Assembly (NCBI RefSeq): GCF_000374285.1
Contig: NZ_KB893930.1
Coordinates: forward strand, 124,001-188,000
Source of the DNA: Actinobacillus capsulatus DSM 19761
GTDB lineage: Bacteria; Pseudomonadota; Gammaproteobacteria; Enterobacterales; Pasteurellaceae
Direction of reading: 5' to 3'
DNA length: 64,000 nucleotides
In this document: positions 1 to 9,475 of the stretch, piece by piece
Layout of the letters: every line of letters starts with the position of its first letter
How positions within the stretch are numbered: position 1 is the first letter of the stretch
Translations under genes and position numbers: made by a program
Notes under the pieces: generated by a model
Told to the model about the DNA's origin: nothing
Database searches by the model: none
What the model saw: only the letters and a program-made list of their open reading frames with translations

Positions 1-1218
1 AGTTTATTTGTATTTGCTTATCCCGCTGTAATGGCGTTTTACTGGGCTGTAGCGGGAGGGGTTTATTTCCTATTTAAGGAAAAACTAAAAGTTCCACCGA
101 AATTCAGTGAGATGAGTAAAGAAGATGTGCCGCTAGTAAGTTTGATGGTTCCTTGTTATAACGAATCGGATAATTTAGATGAAGCCGTGCCACACTTACT
201 GAATTTGAAATACCCAAATTATGAACTGATTTTTATCAATGACGGCAGTCGTGATAACACTGGCGAGTTAATTGATAAATGGGCAAAAACCGATAGTCGT
301 ATCATTGCTTTACACCAGAAAAATTCAGGTAAGGCAAGTGCACTAAACAATGGTTTAAAAATTGCGAAAGGTAAATACGTAGGTTGTATTGACGGTGATG
401 CGGTATTGGATTACATGGCTCTGGATTATATGGTGCAAGCATTAGAATCTAATCTGGAATATGGTGCGGTAACCGGTAATCCTCGTGTGCGTAATCGTAG
501 TACTATTTTAGGCCGTTTACAAGTATCGGAATTCAGTTCTATTATTGGTTTAATTAAACGGGCGCAGTGCCTAATGGGGACGATTTTTACCGTATCAGGG
601 GTGTGTTGTTTGTTCCGTAAAGACGTGATGCATGAAATTGGTGGTTGGAGTACCAATATGATCACAGAAGATATTGATGTGAGTTGGAAAATTCAAACAT
701 CCGGCTACGATATCTTTTATGAGCCTCGTGCATTATGTTGGGTATTAATGCCAGAAACGATAAAGGGGCTGTTCAACCAGCGTCTACGTTGGGCACAGGG
801 TGGTGCTGAAACGATGATGAAGTATTTCCCTAAAATTTGGCATTTAAAAAATCGCCGTTTATGGCCGATGTTTGCCGAATATGTTATTACTGCTGTTTGG
901 GCGATTTCATTGGTGAGCGCGATGATTACAAGCGCATACCAATTGGCTTTTGACGGCAGTATAAACTTTATCAATTGGGGCTCATTAAAGCCGAGTATGG
1001 CAATTTTATTTATTGCGTTTTTTGCTCAATTAAGTATCAGTCTTTATATCGATAACCGTTATGAAAGAGGGGTAGTGAAGTACGCTTTCTCATGTGTATG
1101 GTATCCATGGTGGTATTGGATGTTAAATACGGTCACGTTGTTATGTGGCATTCCTAAAGCCATTTTCCGTAATAAATCAAGATTAGCAGTATGGACAAGC
1201 CCAGATAGAGGAGTATAA
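1..1218 (+). CDS. pgaC: Poly-beta-1,6-N-acetylglucosamine synthase PgaC (5' end outside window)
   Basis: Inner-membrane family 2 glycosyltransferase that polymerises UDP-GlcNAc into the PNAG biofilm polysaccharide. The reading frame is open from base 1, so the true start lies upstream. Visible are the GT2 nucleotide-sugar fold (SLMVPCYNESDN), the DGDA metal motif near 400, and the QRLRW processivity motif near 780. Hydrophobic membrane segments follow the catalytic domain from about base 880. The stop is 4 bases before pgaD, so the two are one operon and PgaD is its partner. Family members are a little over 400 residues; 405 codons are present here, so only a few residues are missing. Confident call. 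Confidence 0.93.
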   Translation, partial: SLFVFAYPAVMAFYWAVAGGVYFLFKEKLKVPPKFSEMSKEDVPLVSLMVPCYNESDNLDEAVPHLLNLKYPNYELIFINDGSRDNTGELIDKWAKTDSRIIALHQKNSGKASALNNGLKIAKGKYVGCIDGDAVLDYMALDYMVQALESNLEYGAVTGNPRVRNRSTILGRLQVSEFSSIIGLIKRAQCLMGTIFTVSGVCCLFRKDVMHEIGGWSTNMITEDIDVSWKIQTSGYDIFYEPRALCWVLMPETIKGLFNQRLRWAQGGAETMMKYFPKIWHLKNRRLWPMFAEYVITAVWAISLVSAMITSAYQLAFDGSINFINWGSLKPSMAILFIAFFAQLSISLYIDNRYERGVVKYAFSCVWYPWWYWMLNTVTLLCGIPKAIFRNKSRLAVWTSPDRGV

Positions 1219-1222
1219 GGAT

Positions 1223-1507
1223 ATGCCAGCACAACAATTACAAAAACTAATGATCATCAATAAAACAAAACAGCTCGGGTGGAAGATTCGCTTAAAAAGT
1301 ATGTTTTTAACCGCTTTAACCTGGGCGGTTTGGTTATCTATGGCATTTATGGTTTATGAATACCGACAACATATTTTAGATAACCCAGTGTTGGATGTTT
1401 ATTACATAGGTGAAGTTATTCTGATGATGTTTGCAATTGTATTCGCTCTGATTTTTTGTACCATTTGTTGGTCATTTTTAGCGAAAAGTAGACGTAAGAA
1501 TCACTAA
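1223..1507 (+). CDS. pgaD: PNAG biosynthesis protein PgaD
   Basis: Small 94-residue inner-membrane protein that supports PgaC in PNAG synthesis; in E. coli the PgaCD pair is the c-di-GMP-responsive synthase. Two hydrophobic segments are visible, at roughly residues 29-47 and 62-84, with a basic start and a basic tail (KSRRKNH). It begins 4 bases after the pgaC stop, with AGAGGAGT overlapping the pgaC end as ribosome binding site, and is followed by a strong terminator. The sequence is poorly conserved, so the call rests mainly on position, size and topology. Confidence 0.85.
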   Translation: MPAQQLQKLMIINKTKQLGWKIRLKSMFLTALTWAVWLSMAFMVYEYRQHILDNPVLDVYYIGEVILMMFAIVFALIFCTICWSFLAKSRRKNH

Positions 1508-1518
1508 TCGTTATGCTT

Positions 1519-1553
1519 AAAAGCCCCTAGTTGCATGCTCTAGGGGCTTTTTT
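1519..1553 (+). terminator. Rho-independent terminator after pgaD
   Basis: A perfect 12-bp stem (AAAAGCCCCTAG paired with CTAGGGGCTTTT) is followed by a T run, 11 bases after the pgaD stop. It ends the pga operon. Confidence 0.9.
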
Positions 1554-2312
1554 ATGGCATCAAGCGGTCAATTTTATATGATTTTTTACCAATTTATGGA
1601 CAATATAGTGTTGCATTATGAATAATTTTATTGCAACTAAATTACTTTGTGTGTCTCAATATTACAACCTTTCTCTTGGTCATACCTTTCTCTTAGCGTA
1701 GAAAAATTTATTCTTGCCAAACAATATTCAGACAAAATTAAATGAATTTTAGAGAGTTATCGCTCTTATTTTTTTATTTTTATTGTTCGTTTTTAGAACT
1801 GAAAAATATCTTATTTAATTTAATTAGAAAAAATAAATAAAAAAAGTGAACTATTTTTGCATATATACACTCTATTAAATGCCGTATTTATTGAAATAAG
1901 AATGGATATAAAAATATTATCAAATTATTTATTATGTAAATAATTGTAAAAATAAAAAATTATATTTGGCTGAATTCTTATTTAATTTATACGAATTTTT
2001 TTGATTTTTTGAACAGAATAAACTTCTGGTTTTTTTAACGACCGACATATCCCCTAATCCCTTTTAGCACGTTATGCGAATTATAATTATTACTGATTTG
2101 ATTTATCAGTGATTTTGCATAATTTTTGTCTGATTTGTTTGCGTTTCTATGCAAATATCCGGTTACATATTTCATTTTGTCAATCAAATGTAAGTTTAAG
2201 ACTTGTCGGTCATCTGACTTGATCTAAATTTATGGATGAGTAAAATCTGCCACGCAAACGGTTAATGAACGATCGTTTTGTGGTTCTTTCATATAATAAG
2301 AGGTGTAAATCT
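1554..2312. other. AT-rich 760-bp gap between pga and the autotransporter gene
   Basis: I see no credible gene here. The stretch is very AT-rich with long A and T runs. It holds a short direct repeat of accTTTCTCTT near 1668-1696 and a small hairpin ACTGAT/ATCAGT near 2092-2111. It probably contains the promoter and upstream control region of the autotransporter. Such AT-rich upstream DNA is a usual target of H-NS-like silencers, but that is inference. Confidence 0.6.
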
Positions 2313-5300
2313 ATGAAAACAAAATATTCTGCCTTAGCAATTGCCATTATATCGGCGACCACAAGTTATGCTCAGGTTGATAATTTTTCTAACAATATTA
2401 AAACTGATTTATATAACATTAAATCAGATTTGGGTGTTTATTCTCGTTATCAACCAATCTCTTGGTTTAGACCGGTTAGTAATTCAGGTACTCGAATTAC
2501 TGACCACACTAGAACAACGAATGAAGGCACTATTCGTACGGTGACTGAAACTCGTAATGGTGTTACGACTCAAACAATTTATAAAACGATGAATGGTGTT
2601 ACGACGATTACGAAGATTGTAGATGGTGTCGTAGTTTCCGGATCAGATATGAATCCGCCGACAACTGAGCAGGTAACGCCACCTGAAAATGGAAATGCTT
2701 CGGATACTGAACCACCAACAACAGAGCCGGTAACAGAACCAGAACCGGTTGTAGATGTAACAAAACCTGAAAATGGAAAAGGTCCGGAAGTTGAACCACC
2801 AACAACTGAGCCGGTAACAGAACCAGAACCGGTTGTAGATGTAACAAATCCTGAAAATGGAAATGGTTCGGAAGTTGAACCACCAACAACTGAGCCGGTA
2901 ACAGAACCAGAACCGGTTGTAGATGTAACAAATCCTGAAAATGGAAATGGTCCGGAAGTTGAACCACCAACAACTGAACCAGTAACAGAGCCGGTTACAG
3001 ACGTAACAAACCCAGGAAATGAAAATGGCCCAACCACCGAACCACCAGTAGTTGAGCCAGAGAAGCCAGTAGTAGAACCGATTGCAGATGATACTCCTAT
3101 TAGCCCTTCGTATCCTATTGTAATCAAGCCAACGCAGCCGTCAAGTCCAACTTCTCCGATTGAAGCGAGAAATGTGCCGAGAACAGGTGTAGTTTGGAAT
3201 GATATTTCTAGAGGTTACGACCCGGAAGATCCAAATAATAAAGCGAATGTAGAGCTTAAGGGTGAAGGCGTAACGGTTGCTGTTGTAGACAGTGGCTTCA
3301 ATAATCCTACTGTAGCGAGAGATATTCAAAATAAATTCGGTCGTCGAGGAACAATCTTAAATACTGGTAGATATGCGCCAGCGGATGCAACGCATGGTAT
3401 TCAGGTTGCAGAGATGGTTGGCGGTAATACTGCAAATGGTGTGGCACCTAGAGCTAATTTACTTTTAGCAGATATTACAAGAGTGAATTCAGACGGTTCT
3501 TCCGGTCTTTTAGCGACAGCAGATATTTATAACCAATTATGGAGCCGTGGTGCACGTATTTTCAACCAATCTTACGGTATTCCTAAGCAAGTAACTTACT
3601 TTAATGATAATCCGCGTTCTGCTTATTACTATGGTCACCAATTTAGCCAGGATCTTTTAGATTTCTATACTGATGCGGTTGATAAAGGCGGTTTATTTGT
3701 ATGGGCGGCAGGTAATAACCGTGGTGAACGTGAGTCTTTTCCACAAGCGGCGCTCCCCTATTTTGAAACGCAATTAGAAAAAGGTTGGTTATCAGTTGTT
3801 GCATTAGCTGCTCGCGATAATGGTCGTTTAGGTGATTTCTCATGGTCTAACTTATTACCATATTCACAAGCAGGTCTTGCGAAAAACTGGACAATTTCTG
3901 CAATGGGTGACTATGTATTTAATGTGAAAGGCAGCAACTATATCGCAAGTGGTTCATCTTTTGCTGCACCGGCAGTAACAGGCACGGCAGCACTTGTTAA
4001 ACAAAAATATCCGTGGATGGACGGTAACCTAATTAAACAATCAATTCTTACGACTGCGACTGATATCGGCGCTCGTGGTGTAGATGATGTATATGGTTGG
4101 GGTTTACTTGACGTTGAAAAAGCGGTGAAAGGCCCAGCTCGTTTTGATAGCCGTATCACGCTGGGTGAAGATGTAAATGTAACCATCCCACAAGGTAGCT
4201 ACACATTTGAAAATGATATTTCGGGTGATGTGGGCTTAGTGAAAAATGGTCAAGGTGAATTAGTACTTACCGGCGCAAGCTCATTTACCGGTGACACAAT
4301 CTTAAATGAAGGTGCGATTACGATTAATGGTAAGAGCTATGGTTCTGCGGTAAACGTAGGTAGAAATGGTACTTTAATTGCAAATAGCACCGTATTATCA
4401 AACGGTGTAAGCAATGATGGTGTGGTGGTAAATAACGGTAATACTGTGATTGAGAACGGCTATGCAGCATCAGCAAACGGTACTTTAGTATCAAGCTTAG
4501 ACTCTAAACTTTCAGTTAAAGGTGGTGTGGATTTAAATAACTCAACCCTTGTGTTAACGGCAGAAAAAGACGGCCAAGCGCAATATATTACCGCAAAAGG
4601 TGTAACGACTGAGGCAATTACATCAGATAGCGAAATTAAAGGCGACTTCGGTGTGGTTGAAACTACAACTGGTCTCTTAAATGCGGCGGTAAATAAAGCA
4701 GCTGAAAACGTAGTTGCAGCGACATTAAGCCGTCAAAACGTAGAAACGTTTGTTGCTAACAGCGAAGCACGTGATGCAATGACTGAAAGTGTTGCAAGCA
4801 ACTTAGAAAGTTCATTCTCAGCATTAGATCGTCGAATTGATGCAAATAATGCGGAAAATTCGACCGCTTTCGCACAGGATGCTGCGTTATTACAAAATAG
4901 CCTTGCAGCGGTTTCAGCGGGTCAAATGGCAGTGTTAGACAGCCTTTCTGGTCAAATTTATGCATCGGCACAGGCATTAACATTCCAAAATGCAGAAACG
5001 GTAAATAAAGATTTAACCAACCGTCTTACCATGTTAGGTACATTAAACAATGCAGATAATACTGCAGGTGTTTGGGTATCGGGTATCTATGGTAACGGTA
5101 AGTTAAAAGAAAACGGTTTTGGCGAAGGTAAAACGAAAACTTACGCAGGTCAAATCGGTTTCGATAAATTAGTCAGCGATAACTTTATTTTAGGTACCGC
5201 AGTAAATTACTCAACAGCGGACGTGAGTTTCGACCGTTACGGTGGTAAATCGGATGCGAAAGGCGTAGGTATATCATTATACGGTCGTTGGAGTAATAAA

Positions 5301-5900
5301 AATGCGCCTTGGTACTTCCAAGGTCGTGTAGGTTACGGTTGGGTTGATTCGGATGTGGAACGTACCATTATCTTAGATTCAAATAACAGCAGTACTGCGA
5401 AAATTAACCATAAAGATAAAGTGATCTCAGGTTACTTCGAAACAGGTTACGATTTTAAACAAAGTAATTTCACCTTCACGCCATATATTGGTGTGAGCCA
5501 TAATGTGGTAAAACGTGGTGCATTCAGTGAAACCAACAGCCAATTTGGTTTAACTGCAGACAAAGCGACTTACCAACAAACAAGCGGATTAGCGGGTGTA
5601 CGTATGTCACAAGCAATCAACTTTGAGAGTGGTGTGAAGACAACCTTACAGGGATATGTAAACCACCAAACTGCATTTAATAATGAAGATTTAAGCTTCG
5701 ATGCAAGTTATACCGGTTTACAAAATGCAGACTTCCGTGTGAAAGGTATTGGTCTGGCGAAAAATAAAACGTGGGTAGGTGTTGGCGCGCTAACTGAATT
5801 CACACCGAATACTGCGTGGTATTTAAACTATGACTTAAAACTTGAGCATGGAAAAGGTAAAAACAATGTGTTATCAACGGGGGGGCGTATAAGTTTTTAA
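2313..5900 (+). CDS. aasP: Autotransporter serine protease, subtilisin (S8) family, AasP/NalP type
   Basis: Surface protease exported by the type Va route. I chose the start at 2313 because AAGAGGTG lies 7-8 bases before it and the product begins with a signal peptide (MKTKYSALAIAI...SYAQ); an upstream in-frame start at 2265 would bury this. The product is 1195 residues. Order: signal peptide; a Pro/Thr/Glu-rich linker with 28-residue repeats (about 133-230); S8 catalytic domain with Asp326 (VVDSGF), His361 (THGIQ) and Ser549 (GSSFAAP); autotransporter-associated repeat; C-terminal beta-barrel of about 265 residues ending in Phe. AasP of A. pleuropneumoniae matures the surface lipoprotein OmlA. 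This product is longer than AasP as I recall it, so the symbol is less certain than the family. Confidence 0.9.
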   Translation: MKTKYSALAIAIISATTSYAQVDNFSNNIKTDLYNIKSDLGVYSRYQPISWFRPVSNSGTRITDHTRTTNEGTIRTVTETRNGVTTQTIYKTMNGVTTITKIVDGVVVSGSDMNPPTTEQVTPPENGNASDTEPPTTEPVTEPEPVVDVTKPENGKGPEVEPPTTEPVTEPEPVVDVTNPENGNGSEVEPPTTEPVTEPEPVVDVTNPENGNGPEVEPPTTEPVTEPVTDVTNPGNENGPTTEPPVVEPEKPVVEPIADDTPISPSYPIVIKPTQPSSPTSPIEARNVPRTGVVWNDISRGYDPEDPNNKANVELKGEGVTVAVVDSGFNNPTVARDIQNKFGRRGTILNTGRYAPADATHGIQVAEMVGGNTANGVAPRANLLLADITRVNSDGSSGLLATADIYNQLWSRGARIFNQSYGIPKQVTYFNDNPRSAYYYGHQFSQDLLDFYTDAVDKGGLFVWAAGNNRGERESFPQAALPYFETQLEKGWLSVVALAARDNGRLGDFSWSNLLPYSQAGLAKNWTISAMGDYVFNVKGSNYIASGSSFAAPAVTGTAALVKQKYPWMDGNLIKQSILTTATDIGARGVDDVYGWGLLDVEKAVKGPARFDSRITLGEDVNVTIPQGSYTFENDISGDVGLVKNGQGELVLTGASSFTGDTILNEGAITINGKSYGSAVNVGRNGTLIANSTVLSNGVSNDGVVVNNGNTVIENGYAASANGTLVSSLDSKLSVKGGVDLNNSTLVLTAEKDGQAQYITAKGVTTEAITSDSEIKGDFGVVETTTGLLNAAVNKAAENVVAATLSRQNVETFVANSEARDAMTESVASNLESSFSALDRRIDANNAENSTAFAQDAALLQNSLAAVSAGQMAVLDSLSGQIYASAQALTFQNAETVNKDLTNRLTMLGTLNNADNTAGVWVSGIYGNGKLKENGFGEGKTKTYAGQIGFDKLVSDNFILGTAVNYSTADVSFDRYGGKSDAKGVGISLYGRWSNKNAPWYFQGRVGYGWVDSDVERTIILDSNNSSTAKINHKDKVISGYFETGYDFKQSNFTFTPYIGVSHNVVKRGAFSETNSQFGLTADKATYQQTSGLAGVRMSQAINFESGVKTTLQGYVNHQTAFNNEDLSFDASYTGLQNADFRVKGIGLAKNKTWVGVGALTEFTPNTAWYLNYDLKLEHGKGKNNVLSTGGRISF
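2709..3000 (+). repeat. 84-bp tandem repeats coding a Pro/Glu-rich linker
   Basis: Units start at 2709, 2793, 2877 and 2961, exactly 84 bp (28 codons) apart. The first three are nearly identical; the fourth diverges after about 40 bases. Each encodes EPPTTEPVTEPEPVVDVT followed by a variable PENGxG part. The unit length is a multiple of three, so copy-number change alters linker length without a frameshift. Confidence 0.92.
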
Positions 5901-5946
5901 TTAAATAATATACTCTAAATTTACATACATATTTCTTTCCATTAAT

Positions 5947-5983
5947 AAAATAGGTACAGACAAGAGGTTTGTGCCTATTTTTT
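5947..5983 (+). terminator. Terminator after the autotransporter gene
   Basis: A 12-bp stem (AAAATAGGTACA with TGTGCCTATTTT, one G-T pair) is followed by extra T residues, 47 bases after the stop. Confidence 0.8.
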
Positions 5984-6016
5984 ATTTATGCCATTCCATA
6001 TGAATAACCATAAAAA

Positions 6017-6057
6017 AAGCGGTCGGATTTGCAAAATTTTTACAAATCCGACCGCTT
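6017..6057 (-). terminator. tpiA terminator built from an inverted uptake-signal pair
   Basis: A perfect 15-bp stem pairs AAGCGGTCGGATTTG with CAAATCCGACCGCTT. On the minus strand it is followed by seven T residues, as expected for tpiA termination. The right arm contains ACCGCTTGT, the reverse of the Actinobacillus uptake signal. Confidence 0.85.
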
Positions 6058-6075
6058 GTTAACGCATTAAATTAA

Positions 6076-6846
6076 TTAGGCTTTCGCTTTTTCCGCAGCT
6101 TTTACGATAACCGCAAATGCAGGTGCTTTTAATGACGCACCGCCGACTAATGCACCGTCGATATCCGGCTGAGTGAATAATTCCGCTGCATTCGCATCGT
6201 TTACAGAACCACCGTATTGGATGATAACTTGATCCGCAACCGCTTGTGATTTAGCTGCGATGTGACCACGGATGAATGCGTGAACCGCTTGTGCTTGAGC
6301 AGGAGTTGCAGATTTACCTGTACCGATTGCCCAGATTGGTTCGTATGCAATTATCGCACCGTTAAACGCTTCAACGCCTAACGCATCAATTACCGCATCA
6401 ATTTGTTTTGCACATACCGCTTCTGTTTGACCTGCTTCATTTTCCGCTTCAGTTTCACCGATACATAATACCGGTACTAAGCCTGCCGCTTTTAACGCAC
6501 CGAATTTTTTCGCAATAAACTCATCGCTTTCTTTGTGGTAAGTACGACGCTCAGAGTGACCGATAATGATATATTTTGCACCGAAGTCTTTTAACATTTC
6601 TGTTGAAATGTCACCTGTAAACGCACCTTGTACATTTACATCTACGTTTTGTGCGCCTAATGCAATTACTGATTGACCCGCTAATGCCGCTTCTGCTTCC
6701 GCTAAGTACATTACCGGTGGAGCGATTGCAACATCACAGCCTTTAACATCCGCTAATTCTGCTTTTAAGCCGGCAATTAACTCTTTTGTAAATGCTTTGC
6801 TACCGTTTAATTTCCAGTTACCCATTACAAGTGGACGACGTACCAT
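6076..6846 (-). CDS. tpiA: Triosephosphate isomerase
   Basis: Interconverts dihydroxyacetone phosphate and glyceraldehyde 3-phosphate in glycolysis; cytosolic dimer. The start [15 protein letters not shown] at 6846 has AGGAGA 7 bases upstream; a longer in-frame reading to 6969 lacks a ribosome binding site and homology. The product is 256 residues, the normal length. Catalytic residues are visible: Lys12 (NWK), His in IIGHSERR, Glu in [11 protein letters not shown], and the phosphate-binding YGGSV near the end. It is divergent from truD and ends at a strong terminator, so it is probably monocistronic. Confidence 0.98.
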   Translation of the reverse strand: MVRRPLVMGNWKLNGSKAFTKELIAGLKAELADVKGCDVAIAPPVMYLAEAEAALAGQSVIALGAQNVDVNVQGAFTGDISTEMLKDFGAKYIIIGHSERRTYHKESDEFIAKKFGALKAAGLVPVLCIGETEAENEAGQTEAVCAKQIDAVIDALGVEAFNGAIIAYEPIWAIGTGKSATPAQAQAVHAFIRGHIAAKSQAVADQVIIQYGGSVNDANAAELFTQPDIDGALVGGASLKAPAFAVIVKAAEKAKA

Positions 6847-7056
6847 TTTATTTCTCCTATTGAGTTTGAATATAAAAATATAAGCGGTGTGAACTATATC
6901 AAATTTTGCAAAAGAATTTGATTCTTTTCTGAAAGAATTACGATTTATATCAAGTATCAAACGGAACATTTTCTTTTTTCTTGGCTAAAATCCGAATATG
7001 CAGGTTTAAAAGTTAGCTATAACTGATAGAATAACGATATTTGAAAGAAACGGCTG

Positions 7057-7083
7057 AAAGGTATCTTTGGATACCTTTTTTAT
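7057..7083 (+). terminator. Terminator-like hairpin in the leader of truD
   Basis: AAAGGTATC-TTTG-GATACCTTT is a perfect 9-bp stem followed by T residues. It lies 20 bases before the truD start, with only the divergent tpiA gene upstream. It may be an attenuator for the truD-surE operon or the end of a short transcript. Confidence 0.65.
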
Positions 7084-7103
7084 GCTTTATAAAAGGGCGT
7101 ATA

Positions 7104-8117
7104 ATGCAATTAAATTATCTCTTAGGGAAGCCACAGCAAGTGGGCAGATTAAAGGCGGAATTTGCAGATTTTATCGTGCGAGAAGAGCTTGGTTATCCGC
7201 TTAGCGGTGAAGGTGAATTTGTTGCGGTAAAAATCCGTAAAACCAATGCAAATACACTGTTTGTCGGTGAACAGTTAGCGAAATTTGCTGGTATTTCAGC
7301 AAAAAATATGAGTTATGCGGGGCTGAAAGATCGCCATGCGGTTACCGAACAATGGTTTTGCTTACATTTGGCCGGTAAAGAAACGCCGAATTTTTCACAA
7401 TTTGAATGCGAAGGCGTAGAGATTTTAGAGGTTACTCGCCATAACCGTAAGATTCGTGTCGGGAGCTTAGACGGTAATCATTTTGAGGTGTTATTACGTG
7501 ATGTAAGCGAATCGGATGAACTCAACCAACGTTTAAGTCAATTACAAGCGGTCGGATTTCCAAATTATTTTACAGAACAACGCTTTGGGCGTGACGGTCA
7601 TAATTTAACCCAAGCACTCCGTTGGGCAAACGGCGAAATTAACGTTAAAGATCGCAAAAAGTGTAGCTTCTATCTATCAGCAGCACGTAGTGAAGTGTTT
7701 AATTTAGTTGTTTCGCAACGTATTGCAGATCGTTTAACCCAAACCGTTTTAGCTGGTGATTATGTGCAATTGGCTGGTTCGAACAGTTTCTTTGTGGTCG
7801 AACAAAATGAAATTGCGGAAATTCAACAGCGACTCAATTCGGCTGATGTGTTATTAACCGCACCATTAATCGGTGAAAAATCCTTAGATTTGAATGCGAA
7901 TGAAATGGAAACGGCAATCGTTACTCATCATACGGTGTTAGTCGAATTAATGAAAAAAGAGCGAATGTCAAATGCACGCCGCGCAATGTTCTGTAAACCG
8001 CAAAACTTTTCATGGGAATTTGAGTCTGAAGGTTTACGCCTTAAATTCTTTTTAGATTCAGGTAGTTATGCGACTGCACTAGTACGTGAATTAATTCAAT
8101 TAACGGAACAAGAGTGA
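7104..8117 (+). CDS. truD: tRNA pseudouridine(13) synthase TruD
   Basis: Converts U13 to pseudouridine in tRNA-Glu. I start it at 7104 ([11 protein letters not shown]) because this aligns with the usual N-terminus; the product is 337 residues against about 349 in E. coli. The catalytic Asp is Asp76 in YAGLKDRHA, with the family motif [14 protein letters not shown] further on. The coding region contains one ACAAGCGGT uptake signal near 7547. It overlaps surE by one base (TGA/ATG), so the two are translationally coupled. Confidence 0.96.
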   Translation: MQLNYLLGKPQQVGRLKAEFADFIVREELGYPLSGEGEFVAVKIRKTNANTLFVGEQLAKFAGISAKNMSYAGLKDRHAVTEQWFCLHLAGKETPNFSQFECEGVEILEVTRHNRKIRVGSLDGNHFEVLLRDVSESDELNQRLSQLQAVGFPNYFTEQRFGRDGHNLTQALRWANGEINVKDRKKCSFYLSAARSEVFNLVVSQRIADRLTQTVLAGDYVQLAGSNSFFVVEQNEIAEIQQRLNSADVLLTAPLIGEKSLDLNANEMETAIVTHHTVLVELMKKERMSNARRAMFCKPQNFSWEFESEGLRLKFFLDSGSYATALVRELIQLTEQE

Positions 8118-8881
8118 TGAATATTTTAATCAGCAATGACGACGGTTATCATGCGCAAGGGATTCAAATACTCGCAAAAACATTACGTGATGCAGGACAT
8201 TCTGTGACGGTCATTGCGCCAGATCGCAATCGCAGTGCTGCCTCAAGTTGCCTTACATTGATGGAGCCTATTCGTGTACATCAAATTGATGATTTTAACT
8301 ATTCAGTGATTGCGGGTACACCGGCAGATTGTGTACACTTAGCGCTCAACGGTTTTTTACCGACGGCATTTGATTTAGTGATTTCAGGGATCAATCATGG
8401 CGCGAATCTAGGTGATGATGTTGTTTATTCCGGCACGGTTGCCGCCGCTTTGGAAGGGCGGCATTTACCGCTACCGAGTTTAGCAATTTCGCTTGTCGGT
8501 AAAAAGTCACAGGGACATCTATTCGGTAATAATCATTTTGAAACGGCAGCTAAAGTAGTCTTGGATTTATTACCGAAAGTACAAAAAGGTATTTTACCAG
8601 CACGTCAGATTTTAAATATCAATGTGCCGGATGTGCCTTATGAACAAGTAAAAGGCGTGATGGTGACTCGTTTAGGGCATCGTTCGCCAGCTGCGGAAAT
8701 TGTAAAACGAGAAGATCCTCGAGGTTTAACAATTTATTGGTTAGGTGCGAATGGCATACCAGTGGATGCCAGCGAAGGGACGGATTTCTACGCATTAGAA
8801 CACGATTATGTGTCAATTACGCCGATTCAGGCGGATATGACAGCCCACTATTCAATCCAAGCGTTAGAGGATATTTTCTAA
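8117..8881 (+). CDS. surE: 5'/3'-nucleotidase SurE
   Basis: Metal-dependent phosphatase acting on nucleoside monophosphates and short polyphosphates. The product is 254 residues. The N-terminal metal motif ISNDDG gives Asp8 and Asp9; the Ser site is in RSAASS and the Asn site in [10 protein letters not shown]. The ATG at 8117 overlaps the truD stop; a GTG one codon earlier is a less likely start. In enterobacteria surE sits in surE-pcm-nlpD-rpoS. Here surE and nlpD remain close, pcm is absent, and no rpoS follows nlpD. Confidence 0.96.
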   Translation: MNILISNDDGYHAQGIQILAKTLRDAGHSVTVIAPDRNRSAASSCLTLMEPIRVHQIDDFNYSVIAGTPADCVHLALNGFLPTAFDLVISGINHGANLGDDVVYSGTVAAALEGRHLPLPSLAISLVGKKSQGHLFGNNHFETAAKVVLDLLPKVQKGILPARQILNINVPDVPYEQVKGVMVTRLGHRSPAAEIVKREDPRGLTIYWLGANGIPVDASEGTDFYALEHDYVSITPIQADMTAHYSIQALEDIF

Positions 8882-9466
8882 ATGAAACTATTCGGTACAA
8901 TTTATGATAAAACGATGGAATGGTCTAAACACCGTTTCGCTGTTTTTGGGTTAAGCTTTGTGAGTTTTATTGAGGCGATTTTCTTCCCAATTCCGCCGGA
9001 TGTGATGTTGATTCCAATGTCGATGAGTAAACCGCAAAATGCAACTAAATATGCGATTTATACGACCGTTGCTTCGGTTTTAGGCGGTATAATCGGTTAT
9101 TTTATCGGTTTATATGCGTTTGATTGGGTGCAAGGCATCATTGCTGATTGGGGAATGCAAGCAAACTTTGACAAAGCGAAATCTTGGTTTGAAACTTGGG
9201 GTGTGGCGGTTGTTTTTTTAGCTGGCTTCTCGCCAATTCCGTATAAAGTGTTTACAATCTGTGCTGGTGTAATGCAAATGGCGTTTTTCCCGTTTGTGGT
9301 TACTGCCGCTATTTCACGCTTTGCTCGTTTTATTTTAGTTACCAAACTTTCGGCATGGGGCGGTGAAAAATATGCAGAAAAAATCCGCCGTTCTATCGAA
9401 TTAATTGGCTGGGGGACGATTGCATTGGCAGTTGTCGCTTATCTGGCTTATGAATTATTTAAGTAA
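8882..9466 (+). CDS. yqaA: YqaA-like DedA-family (VTT domain) inner-membrane protein
   Basis: A 194-residue polytopic membrane protein of the SNARE-associated/DedA group. Visible are the EAIFFPIPPDV segment near residue 31, a re-entrant-like GFSPIPYKVF near 115, and several hydrophobic helices, the last at 175-190. DedA relatives are involved in lipid carrier recycling and membrane homeostasis; the exact role of the YqaA branch is unknown. The ATG directly follows the surE stop, and a lipoprotein gene follows after 9 bases, so it is inside the operon. Confidence 0.85.
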   Translation: MKLFGTIYDKTMEWSKHRFAVFGLSFVSFIEAIFFPIPPDVMLIPMSMSKPQNATKYAIYTTVASVLGGIIGYFIGLYAFDWVQGIIADWGMQANFDKAKSWFETWGVAVVFLAGFSPIPYKVFTICAGVMQMAFFPFVVTAAISRFARFILVTKLSAWGGEKYAEKIRRSIELIGWGTIALAVVAYLAYELFK

Positions 9467-9475
9467 GGATATTAT

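Noticed and set aside
2709-3000. 84-bp repeats as a CRISPR-like array
   Set aside because: The units are contiguous, in-frame and encode a protein linker; there are no spacers.
2579-3127. Long minus-strand open frames opposite the autotransporter repeats
   Set aside because: They arise from the Pro/Thr/Glu repeats read backwards (Gly/Ser/Thr-rich product), have no ribosome binding site, and lie entirely inside a well-supported gene.
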